The notes beneath the pieces were generated by a model. It had not been told where the DNA came from, did not search any database, and saw only the letters and a list, made by a program, of their open reading frames with translations. The position numbers and the translations under genes are program-made. Below, one piece after another: positions 1 to 4,843 of a DNA stretch of 6,956 bases (position 1 is the stretch's first letter; the number at the start of each line of letters is the position of its first letter). The DNA is from Betaproteobacteria bacterium (lineage in GTDB: Bacteria > Pseudomonadota > Gammaproteobacteria > Burkholderiales > Burkholderiaceae). The DNA lies in NCBI GenBank assembly GCA_947468785.1, contig CANIMS010000081.1, forward strand, positions 1 through 6,956, given 5' to 3'.

Positions 1-939
1 ATTGTTGTACATATTGATTTGTTCGCGCAGAATTTCAGCAGAGAAATTCTTCAGATTTGGATCTTCCTGCATCGCCTTCACTGCATCATCCGGATTTTTT
101 CGGATCCAAAGAGTAGCTTCAACAATTGCATCCGTAAATGCCTGTACTACGTCTGGCGCATTATCAATCACTTCTTGACGTACGAAAAATGATGAGCCGT
201 AAATGTTATAGGGGTAGCTATCATTAATGATGCGCGCATTTTTACGCTCTTTCACCATAATGGTTGGCGTAGGATCCCATGGCACAACTGCATCAATGCC
301 TTTTGGCATTGCCATTTGCTCACCAGGAGGCATATTCTTCAAAATAATATCTTTGCCAATGACCAGACCGTGAGCTTTTGCTGCTGCCTGTATATAGAAC
401 TCGGCAGAAGAACCTGTAACCAATCCAATGGTTGCCGGTTCTTTGCGATTTTTGAAATCGTCAATTTTTTTAATTGGTGAATCTAATGGCACCAGCATAG
501 CGTGCATCAAATTGACGTTGATGAGCGCAATGGTTTTTACAGGGACATTTTTATCGATTAATGTCGTAAATGGGAAGTTTCCACCATTACCAAATTGGAA
601 GCGGCCAGAAATAATGACCTCATTAATCGCAGGTCCGGATGGAAATGCCTGAAACTTAGCCTCAATGCCTCTTTTGGATAAGAGCCCAGTTTTATCCATT
701 ACTAAATTGATGGTGTTTTGACCTGACCATGGTGGCTGGAATGCAACCTGGAGAGGCCACCAACCCTTTTCTTTTAGCCAAGCAATGGATTTAGGGGAAA
801 TTTTTTCATAAGCATTTTCCGGCCAGCCATAGTTAGTAAATTTAGTGGCATCTTGCGCCATTGATAACATTGGCGCGCCCGAAAGCATGGCTACAGCCAG
901 CACTGAAAAAATACGACGTGATGCGTTAAATTCTTTCAT
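1..939 (-). CDS. ABC transporter periplasmic substrate-binding protein, NitT/TauT (SsuA/NMT1-like) family, 3' end outside window
   Basis: Open for 313 codons from the ATG at 939 to the left edge with no stop, so the C-terminus is missing. The start is fixed by an AAGGAG six bases upstream. The first 28 residues form a signal peptide: basic n-region (K2, R8, R9), hydrophobic core (about I10 to L25), and a probable cleavage site after S26-M27-A28. The mature part has the layout of type-II periplasmic binding proteins for nitrate, sulfonates, taurine or thiamine precursors: an early strand with PPWSGQNTINLVMDKTGLL, a GRFQFGNGGNFP segment, a TIGLVTGSSAEFYI segment and a late VVPWDPTPTIMV stretch. 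By family knowledge it delivers a small, often anionic or nitrogen/sulfur-containing solute to an inner-membrane permease and ATPase, which would lie left of the window. It follows the carboxyltransferase gene by 58 bases with no visible terminator, so it is probably in the same operon. The ligand cannot be read from sequence; family call is fairly secure. Confidence 0.85.
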   Translation of the reverse strand, partial: MKEFNASRRIFSVLAVAMLSGAPMLSMAQDATKFTNYGWPENAYEKISPKSIAWLKEKGWWPLQVAFQPPWSGQNTINLVMDKTGLLSKRGIEAKFQAFPSGPAINEVIISGRFQFGNGGNFPFTTLIDKNVPVKTIALINVNLMHAMLVPLDSPIKKIDDFKNRKEPATIGLVTGSSAEFYIQAAAKAHGLVIGKDIILKNMPPGEQMAMPKGIDAVVPWDPTPTIMVKERKNARIINDSYPYNIYGSSFFVRQEVIDNAPDVVQAFTDAIVEATLWIRKNPDDAVKAMQEDPNLKNFSAEILREQINMYNN

Positions 940-945
940 TACGAT

Positions 946-951
946 CTCCTT
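946..951 (-). promoter_or_regulatory. Shine-Dalgarno of the binding-protein gene
   Basis: Minus-strand AAGGAG lies six bases before the ATG at 939. It is the strongest ribosome binding site in the window and supports high expression of the periplasmic protein relative to the upstream genes. Confidence 0.75.
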
Positions 952-997
952 ATTATTGGAATTACCTGCACTGATACCAAAACACGAATGCCTAAAA

Positions 998-2455
998 CTA
1001 ACTACTGAAGCTTAACTCTATACCGCCTAATTTAGTTCTAATTCTTTTATATTCTTTTTTCATCACCAAATACTTCACTAATTCAGTGAAGGGTTGCAAA
1101 ACTGGTCCTTGTTTAAGCGCCTCACTAGCACCATCCTTTAGTCCGAGAGCTAAGTTTTCTGGATAAAAGGCATGCAGACTAAGCTGCTCTCGACTAACTG
1201 AACGGCCCCATTTTTTTCTTAAGCCAGGCAATGCTGGCTCAATCAATTCACCCGGCCTGCGTGAGGGGTCATACTGGACATTAGCGCGGTTCATTACTTC
1301 TGCGCTAGGTGTCCCAGCGAGTTTTCCATAATGTCCTTTGAGATATAACTTCACCTCATCAGGAATCGTTTTATAGCGCTCACCTTGCATCACATTGAGA
1401 ACTGCTTGGGTGACTATATATTGCGCAAAAGGACTTACTAGAATGGGGTAGCCTAAATCTTCACGAACTCTTGCTGTCTCTTCTAATATCTCTGCTTCCC
1501 TGTGCGCAATGCCCATGGTAGCGAGCTGGGCTCGTAGATTTGAAATCATCCCACCTGGAATTTGATGCTCATAGAGGGCTGGGTCATAAATTGCTTTCTC
1601 ACCTCGAGAAAAATTATCTCGAGAGCAAATCCAGTCAAAATATTCATCTACTTTTTGTAAAGCAGCCAGATTCATTTTGGAAGCTCTTCCCATTTTTTGC
1701 GCACTCGCATAAACATCCAAGACTGATGGTAATGAAGCGCCATTGGCTAAGCAATGGGTTGCTACATACCCATACGAAAAACCAGACTTTATGGCCTCTT
1801 CATAGACTTGTGGTGCTAAGCCAGATTGGCAGTGGGAATGCAGCTTAATAGGAATACCCTTAGCTGCAGAAACTATTGCTGGGAAGAGCGTTGCTGCACG
1901 CTCAGGGGTTAATAAGCCCGTAGGATCTTTTACGGAAATAAAGTCTACCCCAAATTTCACAAGCTCATGGGTGCGCGCAATAAAGTAGGCATCATCATGA
2001 ACTGGGCTTAAGGCATAGGTCAACATTGCATTGATTAACATGCCGTTTTTCTTGCCCACCTTAACGGAAGATTCGATATTTCGATTGTCATTCAAGGCAT
2101 CGTATACCGTCAGCACCTTAACACCCGACTCTGCAAGTAATTCAATATTCAGAGCTACTACGTCGTCGGCGAACAGCTCAAAGGTATAAATACTTTGCCC
2201 ACGCGTTAATGCATCAGTAGGAGTGGCGAGTTGCTTACTTAGAAACTGCATCCGTTTCCAAGGATCCTCCCTAAGAAAACGTACCATCACATCAAATACT
2301 GCGCCGCCCAATACATTGATATAGCTATAGCCAGCCTGATCTATATCCGCCAAGGCAGGATACATATGGGGAGTGGTCATACGAGTTGACCAGAGACACT
2401 GATGCGCATCTCTTAGGGTGACGTCAATTAACTCAAAAGGTTTTTGATGGGCCAT
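998..2455 (-). CDS. Biotin-dependent carboxyltransferase, OadA/PycB-like (divergent active site)
   Basis: A 485-residue protein. Residues about 5-275 are an HMGL-like DRE-TIM barrel, and about 290-400 the conserved PYC/OADA domain, seen as HQIPGGMISNL, RVREDLGYPILVSP and QAVLNVMQGERYK. Metal-site residues of oxaloacetate decarboxylase alpha and pyruvate carboxylase are present: D16 in TLRDAHQ, the carbamylated-lysine position K176 in VKDPTGLL, and H206/H208 in LHSHC. R85 (TRGQ) matches the substrate-binding Arg. The catalytic Thr of the GTSQP (or GTYGHP) motif is Ala240 in NGASLPS, and the usual KDMAG is KDPTG. There is no C-terminal biotin domain; the carrier is the gene just upstream. I prefer ATG 2455 to TTG 2458: it overlaps the carrier's stop by one base (TGATG) and has GAGG seven bases upstream. 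Expected role: cytoplasmic transfer of CO2 between carboxybiotin and a keto substrate. The changed active site makes pyruvate or oxaloacetate uncertain. Family call is sure, substrate is not. Confidence 0.88.
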   Translation of the reverse strand: MAHQKPFELIDVTLRDAHQCLWSTRMTTPHMYPALADIDQAGYSYINVLGGAVFDVMVRFLREDPWKRMQFLSKQLATPTDALTRGQSIYTFELFADDVVALNIELLAESGVKVLTVYDALNDNRNIESSVKVGKKNGMLINAMLTYALSPVHDDAYFIARTHELVKFGVDFISVKDPTGLLTPERAATLFPAIVSAAKGIPIKLHSHCQSGLAPQVYEEAIKSGFSYGYVATHCLANGASLPSVLDVYASAQKMGRASKMNLAALQKVDEYFDWICSRDNFSRGEKAIYDPALYEHQIPGGMISNLRAQLATMGIAHREAEILEETARVREDLGYPILVSPFAQYIVTQAVLNVMQGERYKTIPDEVKLYLKGHYGKLAGTPSAEVMNRANVQYDPSRRPGELIEPALPGLRKKWGRSVSREQLSLHAFYPENLALGLKDGASEALKQGPVLQPFTELVKYLVMKKEYKRIRTKLGGIELSFSS

Positions 2456-3063
2456 CAAGCAACCTCAATGACCATAAGAGCTTGGCCGGCCTCAATCGTC
2501 GCGCCATCTTCAACCAAAATTTTAGAGACAGTACCACTGCATCCTGCTGGGATCGTATTGAGCAACTTCATGACCTCAACAATACAAATATCCATATCGG
2601 GCTTTACGACATCCCCTACCTCTACAAATGGGGCTGAATTTGGACTAGGCCTACGATAGAAAGTTCCAATCATTGGACTAGTAATGAGACGCTCCGATGC
2701 AGAAAGTGTATATGGCGCTGATGTGCTTGCTACAGCGGGAGCGCTCTGGGAAATTGCTGCGCTTACTTGAGGAGCTACAAAGGTAGTGATTCCCGAAGAC
2801 GCTGGCGCACCAACAGAGATCTCAATCTCAAATTCTTGAGTCTTGTAGCCAAAAGTAGTAAATGCTCCTGCATCTTTAATTAAGGCGACAATTTCCTTGA
2901 CCTGTTTCATCGTAAATTCAGGCGGCAATGTGACTTTAGCTGCGGCCTTCGTTGTCGCAGACTTTTTTGTTGCCAACTTTTTCTTGGGCAAAATAACCTG
3001 ACTTTTCTTCAAAGTCTTTGGCTTTGCTTTCGCTTTTGAGGCGGACTTCTTTTTTGTTTGCAC
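2455..3063 (-). CDS. Biotin carboxyl carrier protein, AccB-like, with Lys-rich N-terminal tail
   Basis: A 202-residue protein that should carry covalent biotin for the carboxyltransferase encoded next. The C-terminal biotinyl domain (about 127-202) has the AccB thumb region GTFYRRPSP (133-141), FVEVGD, and the acceptor site EVMKLLN with Lys166, 36 residues from the C-terminus as usual. A V replaces the common A two residues before the lysine. Residues about 51-85 (FTMKQVKEIVALIKDAG onward) resemble the normal AccB N-terminus, and 87-126 is an Ala/Ser/Pro-rich linker. Residues 1-43 are unusual: 16 lysines, no acidic residue, rich in Ala/Ser/Thr, like a histone-H1-type tail. The start is GTG, the furthest upstream option because a TAA lies five codons before it; only a weak GAG-like site precedes it. 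An internal start at M52 would give a conventional AccB. This is the first gene of the leftward operon. Its neighbour and sequence suggest a dedicated carrier rather than the housekeeping fatty-acid one; that is inference. Confidence 0.87.
   Translation of the reverse strand: MQTKKKSASKAKAKPKTLKKSQVILPKKKLATKKSATTKAAAKVTLPPEFTMKQVKEIVALIKDAGAFTTFGYKTQEFEIEISVGAPASSGITTFVAPQVSAAISQSAPAVASTSAPYTLSASERLITSPMIGTFYRRPSPNSAPFVEVGDVVKPDMDICIVEVMKLLNTIPAGCSGTVSKILVEDGATIEAGQALMVIEVA
2463..2466 (-). promoter_or_regulatory. Shine-Dalgarno within the carrier gene that sets the carboxyltransferase start
   Basis: Minus-strand GAGG inside the last carrier codons, seven bases before ATG 2455. With the one-base TGATG overlap it points to translational coupling of the carrier and carboxyltransferase, and favours ATG 2455 over the adjacent TTG at 2458. 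Confidence 0.55.
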
Positions 3064-3109
3064 TGTCTCGTATTTTTAGTTAATATTTTCTCTAATGAAA
3101 TTTAAAGTA

Positions 3110-3120
3110 TCATCAGATGA
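3110..3120. promoter_or_regulatory. Candidate operator: TCATC-A-GATGA inverted repeat
   Basis: A perfect 5+1+5 inverted repeat near the centre of the divergent region. Imperfect symmetry extends outward (AAGTAT on the left, AAATGCTT on the right). Placement and size fit a binding site for the adjacent IclR-type regulator, but a single short dyad in AT-rich DNA can arise by chance. Confidence 0.35.
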
Positions 3121-3142
3121 AATGCTTTAAGGGTAAATACTT

Positions 3143-3166
3143 AAAAAACACAAAAATATTCAAAAA
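3143..3166. other. Three phased A-tracts, probable intrinsic bend
   Basis: Runs of six, five and five A at 3143-3148, 3152-3156 and 3162-3166 have centres about 8.5 and 10 bases apart, close to one helical turn. Such phasing bends DNA. It lies just upstream of the iclR-type start and could shape regulator or polymerase binding. Confidence 0.35.
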
Positions 3167-3177
3167 TCGCACTATAA

Positions 3178-3990
3178 ATGCAAGAAATGCTCTCCCGGAT
3201 CACCCCTCCAAGCGAAATATTGGAAGAATCAGCCAAATCCAGCATGGCAGAAAAGGTTTTACTGATTCTGGAAACCATCGCTCATTCTGAATTTCCGCTT
3301 ACTTTAGAGTCAATCTCTACGAGTACCAGTCTTGCAAAACCCACCGTATTTCGACTTTTAAATACTTTGATTGCTCACGGTTTTATTGAGCGAGATCCTA
3401 ATGGCAGACGTTTTCAGCCGAGCGCAAAGTTGCGCATCCTAGGAATTAATATTCTTTCAGTAGATTCGATTCGCTCACAACGAGTAGCGGTGATGAAGCG
3501 TCTGGTTGAAGAAATTGGTGAAACGTGCAATTTCAATATCTTGGACGGCAATAAAGTAATGTACTTAGATCGTGTTGAAACGAGCGCACCAATTCGCTTG
3601 CACGTAGATGTCGGCATGAGAGTGCCACTGCATTGCACCGCTAGCGGCAAATTATTTTTATCTGGGATGACAGAGTTGCAAGTCAGAAGATCTTTGGGAA
3701 ATGAGCCGTTTGAAAAATATACCGATAAAACGGTTACAAACTATCAAAAACTATTTGCAGAACTTGAAAAAATTCGTGAAGACGGCTATGCCCTTGATGA
3801 ATCAGCCTTCCTAGAGGGTTTTATTGGAATTGCCGTCCCAGTGATTAACTCAAAAAATAAAACTTTTGCCACCATCACTGCGCATGGACCTTCTTCACGC
3901 ATGCAAGAAAAATCGATTGAATTCTATATAGTGCCTTTGCAACAGGCTGCAAGGGATATTCAAGATAGCCTATCAGAAACTAGTACCTAA
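3178..3990 (+). CDS. IclR-family transcriptional regulator
   Basis: A 270-residue protein with the standard two-domain IclR layout. Residues about 21-82 are the winged helix-turn-helix: EKVLLILETIA, then the recognition helix around AKPTVFRLLNTLIAHGF (53-69) and the wing ERDPNGRRF. Residues about 90-265 are the IclR effector domain, shown by the motifs VMYLDRVE, IRLHVDVGMRVPLHCTASGK, DGYALDESAFLEGFIGIAVPV and the C-terminal helix. It should sense a small metabolite, probably an acid from this pathway, and act at the 114-base divergent region. The start is uncertain: neither ATG 3178 nor ATG 3187 has a visible ribosome binding site, and the next ATG (3244, M23) falls just before the first helix. 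I keep 3178 as the longest form. It is followed after 16 bases by the BKACE gene, so it is probably the first gene of the rightward operon. Whether it activates or represses cannot be told. Confidence 0.9.
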   Translation: MQEMLSRITPPSEILEESAKSSMAEKVLLILETIAHSEFPLTLESISTSTSLAKPTVFRLLNTLIAHGFIERDPNGRRFQPSAKLRILGINILSVDSIRSQRVAVMKRLVEEIGETCNFNILDGNKVMYLDRVETSAPIRLHVDVGMRVPLHCTASGKLFLSGMTELQVRRSLGNEPFEKYTDKTVTNYQKLFAELEKIREDGYALDESAFLEGFIGIAVPVINSKNKTFATITAHGPSSRMQEKSIEFYIVPLQQAARDIQDSLSETST

Positions 3991-3997
3991 ACTTAAC

Positions 3998-4001
3998 GGA
4001 G
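3998..4001 (+). promoter_or_regulatory. Shine-Dalgarno of the BKACE gene
   Basis: GGAG is followed by five bases and then ATG 4007. Its G at 4001 is also the first base of the alternative GTG start, so using GTG 4001 would consume the binding site. This decides for ATG 4007. Confidence 0.65.
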
Positions 4002-4006
4002 TGAAT

Positions 4007-4837
4007 ATGTCTACCCCAGTAATTATTACCGTAGCAATGACGGGTGCTATCCCCCGAAAAAAAGACTGTCCGGGAGTCCCTGTTACGACATCCGAACAGA
4101 TAGAAGAAACCCATAAGGCTTATGAAGCAGGTGCAACACTCGCTCATATTCATGTCCGCAATCCAGATGAGAGCCCTAGCTCAGATCCAGACTTATACGC
4201 TGCCGTACAAGAGGGTATTCAGAAACATTGCCCAGGCATGATTGTTCAATTCTCAACCGGTGGTCGCGGACGAGATCAAGCCGCTCGTGGAGGCATGCTC
4301 TTTCATCGCCCAGATATGGCTTCACTGGCAACCGGTTCAGTTAACTTTCCCAATGGGATTTATGAGAATCCACCAGAATTTGTCGATGGTCTTGCTAGTG
4401 AAATGCTCAAGTATGAGATCAAACCTGAAATAGAAATTTTTGATTTGGCCATGCTTTATAACGCCGCCAACCTAATCGAGCGAGGTCTCTTGAAAGCGCC
4501 GGCCCATGTGCAATTTGTGATGGGTATTCCCAATGCAATGCCTGCTAGGCGCTCTATTCTAGAATTCCTCATTTCGGAATTGAAAGCTGTTATGCCAGAT
4601 GCTACTTGGTGTGCAGCTGGAGTTGCTCGATTCCAGCTGCCGGTAAATGAATGGACGCTTGAATTAGGAGGTCATGTCAGAACTGGGCTTGAAGATAACA
4701 CCCGCTTTGATAAGACAAGGCTGGCAAAAGACAATGCTGAACTTGTAGCACGCGTAGCTGAACTAGCGCCAAAATATAACCGTACTGTTGCCACTCCAGC
4801 CCAAGCCAGAGAAATGCTGGGATTACGAAAGTCTTAA
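4007..4837 (+). CDS. Beta-keto acid cleavage enzyme (BKACE, DUF849; usually named 3-keto-5-aminohexanoate cleavage protein)
   Basis: A 276-residue TIM-barrel protein of normal family length. The family condenses a beta-keto acid with acetyl-CoA and cleaves it to acetoacetate plus a new acyl-CoA, using a divalent metal. Against my recollection of the Cloacimonas Kce enzyme, the metal ligands are H47 and H49 (HIH) and E229 in GGHVRTGLEDN. Catalytic or substrate-contacting residues R225, D230, S83 (QFSTGG) and S106 (Thr in Kce) also line up. The Kce residue Glu14, which contacts the substrate's amino group, is Ile15 here, so the real substrate is probably not 3-keto-5-aminohexanoate. I chose ATG 4007 over GTG 4001 because of GGAG five bases before it. 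The gene follows the IclR-type regulator by 16 bases and precedes the GMC gene by six. That suggests the GMC enzyme may make the keto group, directly or through the carboxylase. Family assignment is secure; substrate unknown. Confidence 0.93.
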   Translation: MSTPVIITVAMTGAIPRKKDCPGVPVTTSEQIEETHKAYEAGATLAHIHVRNPDESPSSDPDLYAAVQEGIQKHCPGMIVQFSTGGRGRDQAARGGMLFHRPDMASLATGSVNFPNGIYENPPEFVDGLASEMLKYEIKPEIEIFDLAMLYNAANLIERGLLKAPAHVQFVMGIPNAMPARRSILEFLISELKAVMPDATWCAAGVARFQLPVNEWTLELGGHVRTGLEDNTRFDKTRLAKDNAELVARVAELAPKYNRTVATPAQAREMLGLRKS

Positions 4838-4843
4838 GACAAG

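Larger units (their letters stand above)
3064..3177. promoter_or_regulatory. Divergent promoter region between the carrier and iclR-type genes
   Basis: 114 bases separate the two start codons, the only real intergenic space in the window. It is strongly AT-rich and must hold promoters for both directions. I could not pick convincing -35/-10 pairs on either strand: TATAAA at 3174-3179 and minus-strand TATTAA-like sequence are only loose matches. It contains an 11-base perfect dyad and three near-helically spaced A-tracts, listed separately. IclR-family proteins usually bind such divergent regions and control themselves plus the neighbouring genes. Confidence 0.6.

Noticed and set aside
428..652. 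Plus-strand reading frame of 74 codons
   Set aside because: It lies wholly inside the binding-protein gene on the other strand, whose translation is continuous and family-like; no ribosome binding site.
940..997. Terminator between the carboxyltransferase and binding-protein genes
   Set aside because: No GC-rich stem followed by a T-run on the minus strand; treated as one operon.
1718..1752. Ala240 as a sequencing error for Thr
   Set aside because: The codon is one base from Thr, but the neighbouring motif residues (Leu for Gln, Ser-Val for Pro-Thr) are changed too, so the whole loop has diverged.
1540..1848. Plus-strand reading frame of 102 codons
   Set aside because: Antisense to the conserved carboxyltransferase barrel core; the peptide resembles no family I know.
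2456..2458. TTG as the carboxyltransferase start
   Set aside because: The next codon is ATG with better spacing from GAGG and the common TGATG stop/start overlap.
2444..2659. Plus-strand reading frame of 71 codons
   Set aside because: Antisense to the biotinyl domain and the start of the carboxyltransferase gene; no support.
3414..3650. Minus-strand reading frame of 78 codons
   Set aside because: Antisense to the IclR effector domain; shadow frame.
4242..4433. Plus-strand frame inside the BKACE gene and a minus-strand frame at 4677-4859
   Set aside because: Both overlap the conserved BKACE coding sequence in other frames and lack start signals.
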